The position numbers and the translations under genes are program-made. Shown here piece by piece: positions 47,516-55,353 of a stretch of 64,000 nt of DNA; the stretch's first letter is position 1; each line of letters begins with the position of its first letter. This DNA comes from Sorangium cellulosum. Lineage in GTDB: Bacteria; Myxococcota_A; Polyangia; Polyangiales; Polyangiaceae. The stretch is from assembly GCF_004135735.1 (NCBI RefSeq), contig NZ_CP012670.1:9495501-9559500 (forward strand), in the 5' to 3' direction. Under the pieces are notes generated by a model, which was not told where the DNA came from, made no database searches, and saw nothing but the letters and a program-made list of their open reading frames with translations.

Positions 47516-50176
47516 ATGTCCCTGGAATACCGGCTCCACTCGCGCTGCGCCTGCGGCTCCGTGCTGTCCTCTTCCGAGCTCGGGCTCGCCTCCCGCCCCT
47601 TCACGCTCACGGGGACGAAGCGCGTCTACGAGCGGTCCCGCCCCTTCACGATCCGGCACATCGCCCTCGACCTCGCGCTGGACGTCGCCGAGCGCGGGGT
47701 CCGGGGCACGGCGCGCATCGAGGCGGTCCGCGTCGACCCCGCCGCGCGCGAGATCGCGCTCGACGCCGTCGGCTTCGAGATCGAGGCGGTCGAGATCGGC
47801 GCCGGCGCGGCGCGCGCCGGCAAGCCCCGGCGCGGCGCGGGCAAGGGGGGCGCGGCGCGCAGGCCGGCCGAGCACACGTACGACGGCGAGACGCTGCGCG
47901 TCGCCGTCCCGCTCGACGAGGCCGAGGCCTCCATCCTGGTGCGCTACCGGGCGACGCCGCGGCGGGGGCTCTACTTCCTCGAGCCCGACGAGCACGTCCC
48001 CGACCGCCCGCGCCAGGTCTGGACGCAGTGCCAGGACGAGGACGCGCGCCACATCTTCCCCTGCATCGACAAGCCGCACGTCAAGCAGACCACCGAGCTC
48101 CGGGCCGAGGTGCCCGCGGGCTGGTACTGCCTGTCGAACGGCGAGCTCACGAGCGACGCGAGGTCGCAGAAGGCGGGCGTCTACCACTACCGGCTCGACG
48201 AGCCGCACCCGAGCTACCTGTTCACGCTGGTCGCGGGCGAGTTCGCCCGGCTCGACGACGAGGCGCTCGACGTCCCGCTCGCGTACTTCGTGCCGAAGGG
48301 GCGGGAGGAGGACGGCCGCCGCACGTTCGCGCGCACGCCGGACATGATCCGCCACTTCAGCGAGAAGCTCGGGGTCGAGTACCCCTACCGCCGCTACGCG
48401 CAGGTGGTGGTGAGCGACTTCATCTTCGGGGGGATGGAGAACACGACCGCCACCACGATGTACGAGCACATCCTGCTCGACGAGCGGGCGGCGCTCGACA
48501 TCAGCTCGGACGACCTCATCGCGCACGAGCTCGCGCACCAGTGGTTCGGCGATCTCGTCACGTGCCGCGACTGGTCCCACGGCTGGCTCAACGAGGGCTT
48601 CGCGACGTTCATGGAGCACGTCTACCGCGAGCACCACCTCGGCGCCGACGAGTACGATCACGGCCTCAAGGCCGATCTCGACGCCTACCTGAGCGAGGCG
48701 CGCGGGCGCTACCGGCGGCCCATCGTCTGCCAGGACTACGAGGCGCCGCTCGACATCTTCGACCGGCACCTCTACGAGAAGGGCGGGCTGGTGCTCCACC
48801 TGCTCCGCCGCGAGCTCGGGGACGCGCTGTTCTGGCGCGGGGTGAGCATGTACCTCACGCGCCACGCGCGCGGGGTCGTCGAGACCCGGGATCTCGCCCG
48901 CGCGCTCGAGGACGTCAGCGGCAGGTCGCTGGAGCGCTTCTTCGAGCAGTGGGTCTTCCGCGCCGGCCACCCCGAGCTCGACGTGAAGATCGAGATCGAG
49001 GGGGACCAGTGCACCGTGACCGCGCGGCAGACGCAGCCGGCCGCGCAGCACCACGGGCGGGAGCACGCGTCCCAGCCGGACGCGTCGACGCCCTACTTCG
49101 CGTTCGACCTGGTGCTGGATTTCGGCTTCGCGGACGGCAAGGGCGCGACCGTGCGCCGCGAGGTGCGGCGCGTCGACCAGCAGGCGCACACCTTCGTCAT
49201 CCCGCTGCCGCGGCGGCCTCGCTTCGTGGTCGTCGATCCGGAGCTCCGGATCCTCGGCGAGGTCAAGGTCGACGCGCCCGGCGATCTCCTCCGGGCCCAG
49301 CTCGCCCACGCGCCGACCGCGCGCGGCCGCGCGCTCGCCGCGAAGCCGCTCTCGCGGCGCGACGATCCCCCGACGACCCGGGCGCTCGGGCAGGCGCTCG
49401 CCGACGCGAACGAGTTCTGGGGGGTGCGCGCCGCCGCGGCGACCGCGCTCGGCGCGCTCCAGTCGAGCGCGGCGCTCGCGCTGCTGGAGGGGAGCGCGGA
49501 CGCCGAGCACCCCAAGGTGCGCCGCGCGGTCGCGCACGCGCTCGGCGGCTTCAGGTCGCCGAAGGCCGCGGAGGCGCTGGCGAAGCTCGCCCTGCGCGAC
49601 CCGAGCTACCTCGTCCAGGCCGAGGCGGCGCGGGCGCTCGGGGCGACGCGGCAGAGCGCGGCGTTCGAGACCCTGCTCGACGTGCTCGATCGCCCCTCGT
49701 GGGGCGAGGTCGTCCGCTGCGGCGCGATCGACGGGCTCGCCAACCTGCGCGACGAGCGCGCCGTGCCGCACCTGACGGCGCGCACGCGCTACGGCGTCCC
49801 GACGCGGGGCCGCCGGGCGGCGATCCTGGCGCTGCCGAAGCTGTCGAGCGATCGGCGGACGCGCGAGCTCCTGGAGGAGCTCCTCGACCAGCCGGACCCG
49901 TACCTCCGGGTCGACGTCGCGCGCGCGCTCGGCGATCTCGGCGACGGCCGGGCGCGGGGCGCGCTGCAGCGGCAGCTCGACCGCGATCTCGACGGCCGGG
50001 TCAGGCGGCGGATCCGCGAGGTGCTCCGGGACCTCGGCGGGGCGGGCAAGCGCGAGATGGACCGGCTCCGGGACGAGCTCGAGGCGCTGCGGCGCGACAA
50101 CGCCGAGATCCGGGCGCGCCTCGGCAAGCTCGAGGCGACGGCCGGGCACAAGGGCAAGAAGGCCGACGCGCGCTGA
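47516..50176 (+). CDS. M1 family aminopeptidase with C-terminal HEAT repeats
   Basis: This 886-residue zinc metallopeptidase starts at ATG 47516. The M1 exopeptidase motif is G-G-M-E-N (variant of GAMEN) and the zinc site is H-E-L-A-H (337-341) with the third ligand Glu360 in L-N-E-G-F. The last ~330 residues are HEAT/PBS-lyase-like repeats (units such as H-P-K-V-R-R-A-V-A-H-A-L-G-G-F). A short coiled coil and a Lys-rich tail end the protein. There is no signal peptide, so it is cytoplasmic. This M1-HEAT architecture occurs in deltaproteobacteria and actinobacteria. Confidence 0.92.
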   Translation: MSLEYRLHSRCACGSVLSSSELGLASRPFTLTGTKRVYERSRPFTIRHIALDLALDVAERGVRGTARIEAVRVDPAAREIALDAVGFEIEAVEIGAGAARAGKPRRGAGKGGAARRPAEHTYDGETLRVAVPLDEAEASILVRYRATPRRGLYFLEPDEHVPDRPRQVWTQCQDEDARHIFPCIDKPHVKQTTELRAEVPAGWYCLSNGELTSDARSQKAGVYHYRLDEPHPSYLFTLVAGEFARLDDEALDVPLAYFVPKGREEDGRRTFARTPDMIRHFSEKLGVEYPYRRYAQVVVSDFIFGGMENTTATTMYEHILLDERAALDISSDDLIAHELAHQWFGDLVTCRDWSHGWLNEGFATFMEHVYREHHLGADEYDHGLKADLDAYLSEARGRYRRPIVCQDYEAPLDIFDRHLYEKGGLVLHLLRRELGDALFWRGVSMYLTRHARGVVETRDLARALEDVSGRSLERFFEQWVFRAGHPELDVKIEIEGDQCTVTARQTQPAAQHHGREHASQPDASTPYFAFDLVLDFGFADGKGATVRREVRRVDQQAHTFVIPLPRRPRFVVVDPELRILGEVKVDAPGDLLRAQLAHAPTARGRALAAKPLSRRDDPPTTRALGQALADANEFWGVRAAAATALGALQSSAALALLEGSADAEHPKVRRAVAHALGGFRSPKAAEALAKLALRDPSYLVQAEAARALGATRQSAAFETLLDVLDRPSWGEVVRCGAIDGLANLRDERAVPHLTARTRYGVPTRGRRAAILALPKLSSDRRTRELLEELLDQPDPYLRVDVARALGDLGDGRARGALQRQLDRDLDGRVRRRIREVLRDLGGAGKREMDRLRDELEALRRDNAEIRARLGKLEATAGHKGKKADAR

Positions 50177-50191
50177 GCGCGCTCCTCGGCC

Positions 50192-50306
50192 GGGGGGTGA
50201 GGCCCCTGGGGGGCTCCCCTCCGGGGCTTGCGTTCCGGCGAGCCCCTGTCGTGGCTCGCCTGCACGAAAGCCCCTCCGGCGAGCCCCCCCAGGGGCCCCA
50301 CCCCCC
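50192..50306. repeat. Dispersed palindromic (REP-like) element, copy 1
   Basis: Arms of ~38 bases (50192-50229 and 50268-50306) form an imperfect hairpin around a ~38-base loop. The core GGGGCTTGCGTTCCGGCG, a CTCGCCTGCA-type stretch, and AGCCCCTCCGG occur again, in reverse orientation, at 62931-63062. It lies in the intergenic gap between two same-strand genes. Confidence 0.8.
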
Positions 50307-50341
50307 TTTGCCACGCCGCCGCGGTCGGCTAGGGAGGGTCC

Positions 50342-51130
50342 ATGTCCGAAGCCTCTCCCGTGAAGCTCGACCGGCGCGGCGCGGTGGCGGTGCTCACCCT
50401 CGACCGCGTGGATCGCCGCAACGCGCTCTCCCGCGACGCGCTGCTCGCCTTCGGGCGGCTCGGTCGCGAGCTCGTGGCCGACCCGGAGGTGCGGGCCATC
50501 GTGGTCACGGGCGCCGGGGACCGGGCGTTCTGCGCCGGCGCCGACCTCAAGGAGCGGCAGGGGATGAGCGCGGACGACGTCCGCCGGCAGGTGGGCCTCT
50601 ACCGCACCGAGCTCGGCGTGCTCGCGCGGAGCCCGAAGCCCGTGATCGCGGCGATCAACGGCGTCGCGTTCGGCGGCGGGCTGGAGCTCGCGCTGGTGTG
50701 CGATCTCCGGGTCGCGGCGCCGCACGCCGAGCTCGCCCTGCCGGAGACGTCGCTCGGCATCATCCCGGGCGCCGGCGGCACGCAGCGGCTGCCGCGCGTG
50801 GTGGGCGAGGCGCGGGCGAAGGAGATGATCCTGCTCGGCCGCAAGCTCACGGCGGGGGAGGCGCTCGCCTGGGGGCTCGTGAACCGGGTGTCGCCGGAGG
50901 GGACGCCGGTGCTCGACGACGCCCTCGCCTGGATCGAGCCCATCGCGAGCGGCGCGCCGATCGCGCAGGCCGCGGCGCTCGGGGCGATCGAGGACGGCTA
51001 CGACGTGCCGCTCGAGCTCGGGCTCGAGATCGAGCGGGTGCACTATGACGAGACGCTGCGCAGCGAGGACCGCCTGGAGGCGCTCCGCGCCTTCGCCGAG
51101 AAGCGAAGGCCCGTCTACAAGGGGCGGTGA
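50342..51130 (+). CDS. Enoyl-CoA hydratase/isomerase family protein
   Basis: This 262-residue crotonase-fold enzyme has the oxyanion-hole segments C-A-G-A-D-L-K and N-G-V-A-F-G-G-G-L-E-L-A. The catalytic Glu region is A-L-P-E-T-S-L-G-I-I-P-G-A-G-G-T-Q-R-L, with the first hydratase Glu provided by the G-L-E-L segment, so hydratase activity is likely. The sequence resembles the methylglutaconyl-CoA/enoyl-CoA hydratase group used in fatty-acid or leucine breakdown. No other beta-oxidation genes are adjacent. Confidence 0.92.
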   Translation: MSEASPVKLDRRGAVAVLTLDRVDRRNALSRDALLAFGRLGRELVADPEVRAIVVTGAGDRAFCAGADLKERQGMSADDVRRQVGLYRTELGVLARSPKPVIAAINGVAFGGGLELALVCDLRVAAPHAELALPETSLGIIPGAGGTQRLPRVVGEARAKEMILLGRKLTAGEALAWGLVNRVSPEGTPVLDDALAWIEPIASGAPIAQAAALGAIEDGYDVPLELGLEIERVHYDETLRSEDRLEALRAFAEKRRPVYKGR

Positions 51131-51233
51131 CGGCGCGAGCGGCGGTCGAGGGCGCGCGGACAGCACCGGCGTCGTGAGCCCGGGAACCTCGCTGCGGCGC
51201 GCTTCGCGGCGCCCTGTGGTAGGGTGCCATGCC

Positions 51234-52484
51234 GTGATTCGCAGGCTCCAGATCCAGGGATTCAAGACCGCGACGGACGTCACCCTGGAGCTCGGGCAGC
51301 TCAACGTGCTGATCGGCGCGAACGGCGCCGGCAAGAGCAACCTCCTGGAGGCGCTCGGCGCCCTCTCGTGCGCGGCCGAGGGCCGCGTCGATCAGCGCAC
51401 GCTCCAGGCGCGGGGGGTGCGGCTGGGCACGCCGGTGCTCTACCGGTCGGCGCTGCGCGCGCAGAAGCGGCTCGTCGAGAAGATCACCCTGGAGGCGGAG
51501 ACGGACGGCGCGCGCTACCGGGTGAGCCTGGGCAACCCCGCCACCCGCGGCAAGAGCGCGTGGCGCTACGTCAGCGAGGAGCTCGCCGAGCGCGGCGAGC
51601 CCGTCGGCCGGCGCTCGGCCCGCGGGGCCCACGTCTTCCCCCGCGCGTCCGGCCGCCGGGGCGCGGGGGCGCAGCCGCAGAAGCAGCCGGTCGAGCCCGG
51701 GCCGCGCGACGGCCTCGGTCCGATCGTGAGGTCCGTGCACGGCCGCGGCCCGCTGGCCGAGCTGCTCGAGCACCTCGGCGGCTTCGCGATCTACGCGCCG
51801 TGCACGCCCATGCTGCGCGGGCAGGTCGCCGATCCGGCGCCGCCCGAGCCGCTCGGGCTCCTGGGCGGCGGCCTGGCCGACTGCCTGTTCGATCTGCGCG
51901 AGACGCCGCAGGTGTACGAGCGCGCGCGGGACGAGGCGTTCTCGCTGATCGACTGGGCGACCGACGTGCGCTTCGACGCCTCGACCGGCTGGGCGGCGGC
52001 GCCGCCGGGCGTGCAGCCGCCGAGCCGCCTGTCCCTCAGCTTGCGGGACCGGCACCTGATCGACGACATCGGCTGGATCTCCGCGCGCGAGGCGAACGAG
52101 GGGGCGCTCTACGTCCTGTTCGTGTTCCTGCTCCTCTTGCACCCGGACGCGCCGCGGGTCCTCGCGATCGACGGCGTGGACCACTCCCTCAACCCCTGGC
52201 TGATCGGCGGGCTGATCCGGCGGATGCAGCAGATCGTGCTCGGCGAGCGCGATCGCCCGCAGCTCCTGTTGACCACGCAGAACCCGGTCGTGCTCGACGC
52301 GCTGGATCTGCGCGACGACCGCGTCCGCCTCTTCACGGTCACCCGGACGCGCAGCGGCGCCACGGAGGTGAGCCGGGTCGAGCACGACGAGGCGCTGGAT
52401 CGGGCCGAGGAGAAGTGGATGCCGCTGTCGTACCTCTGGACGTCGGGCTCGCTGGGCGGCATGGGCGGCGTTCCGGGCCTGTGA
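51234..52484 (+). CDS. AAA family ATPase (AAA_21/OLD-type), first gene of a two-gene system
   Basis: This 416-residue SMC/ABC-type ATPase starts at GTG 51234 just before I-R-R-L-Q-I-Q-G-F-K, the usual first strand of RecF/OLD-like ATPases; a longer frame upstream is non-coding. Walker A is G-A-N-G-A-G-K-S (28-35) and the Walker B region reads L-A-I-D-G-V-D-H-S-L-N-P near 308-319. Its last bases overlap the next gene in a GTGA junction. Pairs of such an ATPase with a TOPRIM-type effector are the pattern of PARIS/OLD-like antiphage systems. An exact family assignment is not possible by eye. Confidence 0.85.
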   Translation: MIRRLQIQGFKTATDVTLELGQLNVLIGANGAGKSNLLEALGALSCAAEGRVDQRTLQARGVRLGTPVLYRSALRAQKRLVEKITLEAETDGARYRVSLGNPATRGKSAWRYVSEELAERGEPVGRRSARGAHVFPRASGRRGAGAQPQKQPVEPGPRDGLGPIVRSVHGRGPLAELLEHLGGFAIYAPCTPMLRGQVADPAPPEPLGLLGGGLADCLFDLRETPQVYERARDEAFSLIDWATDVRFDASTGWAAAPPGVQPPSRLSLSLRDRHLIDDIGWISAREANEGALYVLFVFLLLLHPDAPRVLAIDGVDHSLNPWLIGGLIRRMQQIVLGERDRPQLLLTTQNPVVLDALDLRDDRVRLFTVTRTRSGATEVSRVEHDEALDRAEEKWMPLSYLWTSGSLGGMGGVPGL

Positions 52485-53173
52485 GCGCGCCGGGGTCCGT
52501 GAGCGCGCCGGTGGTGATCGGCCTGGTCTGCGAGGGCGAGTCGGACGCGATCGTCCTCCAGGCGGTCCTCGATCAGGTCTTCGGCGTCGAGGGCTACCGG
52601 CTGAGGCCGCTTCGCCTCGGGCACGGGAGGCACGGGCCTGTCGGCGGCAAGAGCGCGGTGCAGCGCTGGTGCGAGCGGCACGGGCCGGAGATCGGCGTCT
52701 CGCTGCTCCGCGACTGCCAGCTCCTCATCGTCCACCTCGACGCGGACGCGCGCAAGGCGCTCAAGATCGCCACGACGAAGGAGCTCTGCGAGGTGATCCA
52801 GGGCTGGCTCGGCCTGGACAGGAGGCGCCGCGAGGACCGGCGGACGATGAGCCCGCGGCTCATCATCGTGATCCCGAAGGAGGCGACGGACACCTGGCTC
52901 CTGGCGACGCTCGGGTCGGCGAACCCGCAGCTCGAGAGCGCGGAGGGCCCGCGCGCTCGCCTGGTCGCCGCCGGGGAGCTCCCGCCGTCGGACGCGCCCT
53001 GGTCGGTCCGGCGGGAGCGGTACGCGCAGCTCTCCGCCCGGCTCGCCGCGCAGCTCCCGCAGCTCGGCGAGGTCCTGTTCGAGCTGCGCCACTTCCTCGA
53101 GAAGCTGAGCCGGTTCCGCGCGGGGCCGTCGCCGGCGAGGGCGCCGGAGGCGGCGGCAGGGCGGCGGGGATAG
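52481..53173 (+). CDS. TOPRIM-like (DUF4276-type) protein, partner of the AAA ATPase
   Basis: This 230-residue protein starts at GTG 52481, overlapping the ATPase stop (GTGA); GTG 52499 is an alternative. It opens V-I-G-L-V-C-E-G-E-S-D-A-I-V-L and later has L-L-I-V-H-L-D-A-D-A. That spacing of a Glu motif and a D-x-D motif is the metal-binding core of TOPRIM-fold nucleases. The C-terminal part is helical and basic. In OLD, Gabija and PARIS systems such a domain is the nuclease or effector controlled by the ATPase; here the pairing is by analogy. Confidence 0.75.
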   Translation: MSAPGSVSAPVVIGLVCEGESDAIVLQAVLDQVFGVEGYRLRPLRLGHGRHGPVGGKSAVQRWCERHGPEIGVSLLRDCQLLIVHLDADARKALKIATTKELCEVIQGWLGLDRRRREDRRTMSPRLIIVIPKEATDTWLLATLGSANPQLESAEGPRARLVAAGELPPSDAPWSVRRERYAQLSARLAAQLPQLGEVLFELRHFLEKLSRFRAGPSPARAPEAAAGRRG

Positions 53174-53192
53174 CGAGAGGGCGCGGACTCTG

Positions 53193-54263
53193 TCAGGACA
53201 CCAGGCCGAGCGCGAAGAGCGCGTCGGCCCAGAGCGGCCAGAGCGTGCGGTAGGGGTGGGTCGCCAGCACCACGCCGCCGCCTGGAAGGCGCTGGATGTG
53301 GTACCGGGCGTGGTCGACCAGGAACTCGAAGTGGTCGAGGGTGATCTCGACCTCCGACAGGGGCGAGCCTGTGCCTGTCTCCGCGCCCCGTCCGTCGCTG
53401 TCCCTGCACTGGAGCGTCCGCTCGTAGATCTCTCTCGCGCGCGGCTCCGCGGCGCGCCACGCGCCGTCGGGCACCTCCGCCGCGGCTTCGAGCGCCTCGA
53501 GCAGGGCGGAGGGCGGCGTCACCAGCGCCTTGAGGACGGCTTCACGGGAGAGCGAGCTCGAGCACCCGCCGCCATATCGGATCGCGACATGCGCCCCCGG
53601 CGGCGCGGCGTCCACGCGCGCGCGGAGCGCTTCCAGCGACAGGCCCGCGATGCGCGACACCCTCTCCTTGTCGTGGAGGCAGATCCACGAGAGGGCGAGA
53701 TCGCGCCCGATGTCGCGGGCATCCGCGTTGTACGTCGCGCACAGGGCGACCGGCGCGAGCCAGGTCCGCGCCGTCGTGCAGCCGCCGGTCGGGACGCGCC
53801 CGCTGGCGTCCGGCGCGCAGAAACGGAGCAGGACGTCCACGAGGTCTTCCAGGGCCATGTGCCACGCGAGCACGGCCTCGGCCTGCACGGAGCGCGGGCC
53901 GCGGCCCAGGGCGAGGTCCATGTGCATGGGGGTAAAATCCTCGATCTCGCGGGCGTGCATGTGGAGGGGGCCCATCGGCCGGAGACGTTCGCTCCTGTCG
54001 GTGAAGCAGCGAAGGATGCAATGGACGAAGTGTTCCTGGCTCAAGGATGCGACGAGGTAGGCTTCGGCGTCGGTGCGCCCGAAGTGGGCGCGGAGCATCG
54101 CGACCACCTCGTCCACGGAGGTCGTATTGCATTCCGTGTCGCGATCCATGATCGCGCGGATACAGTACTGTGGCTCCTTGATGAGGGCCGACAGCGCCGC
54201 GCCGAACGCATCGACCCGCTGTGCCTCGTCGCACCAGGCGAAGAAAAACGGCCCTTCTCTCAT
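53193..54263 (-). CDS. Candidate immunity-type protein, paralogue 2 (356 aa)
   Basis: It starts M-R-E-G-P-F-F-F-A-W-C-D-E and ends with H-P-Y-R-T-L-W-P-L-W-A-D-A-L-F-A-L-G. These ends and the middle (C-A-P-D-A-S-G-R-V-P-T-G, A-L-S-W-I-C-L-H-D-K-E-R-V-S-R-I-A-G) match the neighbouring 352-aa protein throughout. There is no signal peptide, so it is cytoplasmic. I do not recognise the family. It is the last gene of the four-gene toxin operon, 31 nt after its paralogue. Tandem duplication of a cytoplasmic protein after a toxin gene is a common immunity-gene arrangement, but 350 residues is long for one. Confidence 0.75.
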   Translation of the reverse strand: MREGPFFFAWCDEAQRVDAFGAALSALIKEPQYCIRAIMDRDTECNTTSVDEVVAMLRAHFGRTDAEAYLVASLSQEHFVHCILRCFTDRSERLRPMGPLHMHAREIEDFTPMHMDLALGRGPRSVQAEAVLAWHMALEDLVDVLLRFCAPDASGRVPTGGCTTARTWLAPVALCATYNADARDIGRDLALSWICLHDKERVSRIAGLSLEALRARVDAAPPGAHVAIRYGGGCSSSLSREAVLKALVTPPSALLEALEAAAEVPDGAWRAAEPRAREIYERTLQCRDSDGRGAETGTGSPLSEVEITLDHFEFLVDHARYHIQRLPGGGVVLATHPYRTLWPLWADALFALGLVS

Positions 54264-54294
54264 CGCTTCGTCCTCCTCATGAGGCAGCCTCTTG

Positions 54295-55353
54295 TCATGA
54301 CATCAGGCCGAGCAGGGAGAGCGCGTCGGCCCAGAGCGGCCAGAGCGTGCGGTAAGGGTGGGTCGCCAGCAGTACGCCGCCGCTCGGGAGGCGGCGGACG
54401 TGAAAGGGGGCGTGCTCTTCGAGGAAGCGGGTGTGCTCGCGCGTCGTGACGTCCACCCAGAAGGCGGGGGGCACCTCCCCCGCGTCCTCGTCGTCGAGCT
54501 GGCGGCGTAGCTCGATGAGCTCTTGCGCCTTCGGCTCGGCCGCGCGCCACGCCTCGTCGGGCACCGCCGCGGCCTCGAGCGCGTCGAGCAGCGCGGCCGG
54601 CGGCGCCGCGAGCGCCTTGAGGACGGTCTCGCGCGAGAGCGAGCGCGTGAGCTCGCTCGTGCCTTTCATGGGCAGGCGCGCGCCGCGCGGCGCGGCGTCG
54701 ACGCGCGCGTGCAGCGCTTCCAGCGACGTGCCCGCGATGCGCGAGACGCGCTCCTTCTCGTGGAGGCTCACCCACGACAGGGCGAGGTCGCGCGCGAGCT
54801 CCGCGGCGTTCGCGTTGTAGGTCGCGCACATGTCGATCGGAGCGATCCAGTCCTCCTTGTCCGTGCAGGCGCCGGTCGGCACGCGCCCGCTCGCATCCGG
54901 CGCGCAGAGGCGGAGCAGGAGGTCCTCGATGTCACCCTGGACCAGGTGGCAGGCGGCCACCACCGCGGCCTCCACGGAGCGGGGCCCCCTGCTCACGGGG
55001 ATCTCGTAGGGGTAAAAATCCCACCTGCGTTCGCCCGCCGTCAACTCGAGGGGACCCAAAGGATCGCGACGTTCGCTTTCTTCAGGGTAGCACGCGAGGC
55101 TGAACACCATGACGCGCTCAGATTCGCGCAGCATCACGCCGGAGAATAGTTGAGCGCTCTTCCATCCTCCGAAGTGAGCGCGGACCATTGCGAGCGCCTC
55201 GTCCATGGAGGGTGTCTTGCACCATATGCTGGTGCTCATGTTCACGCTCATGAGATCCCCTGGGATGACCAGTGCAGACAGCGCCGCCGCGAACGCATCG
55301 AGCCGTTCTGACTCGTCACACCAGGCGAAGAAGTGAGGTCTTGATTCGCTCAT
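54295..55353 (-). CDS. Candidate immunity-type protein, paralogue 1 (352 aa)
   Basis: The ATG at 55353 overlaps the TGA of the toxin-like gene (ATGA), so translation is coupled to it. The protein begins M-S-E-S-R-P-H-F-F-A-W-C-D-E-S-E-R-L-D-A-F and shares its whole length with the next gene; overall similarity is roughly half by eye. The N-terminal part differs most between paralogues, which could be where a toxin is recognised. No catalytic motif was recognised. Cytoplasmic. Confidence 0.78.
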   Translation of the reverse strand: MSESRPHFFAWCDESERLDAFAAALSALVIPGDLMSVNMSTSIWCKTPSMDEALAMVRAHFGGWKSAQLFSGVMLRESERVMVFSLACYPEESERRDPLGPLELTAGERRWDFYPYEIPVSRGPRSVEAAVVAACHLVQGDIEDLLLRLCAPDASGRVPTGACTDKEDWIAPIDMCATYNANAAELARDLALSWVSLHEKERVSRIAGTSLEALHARVDAAPRGARLPMKGTSELTRSLSRETVLKALAAPPAALLDALEAAAVPDEAWRAAEPKAQELIELRRQLDDEDAGEVPPAFWVDVTTREHTRFLEEHAPFHVRRLPSGGVLLATHPYRTLWPLWADALSLLGLMS

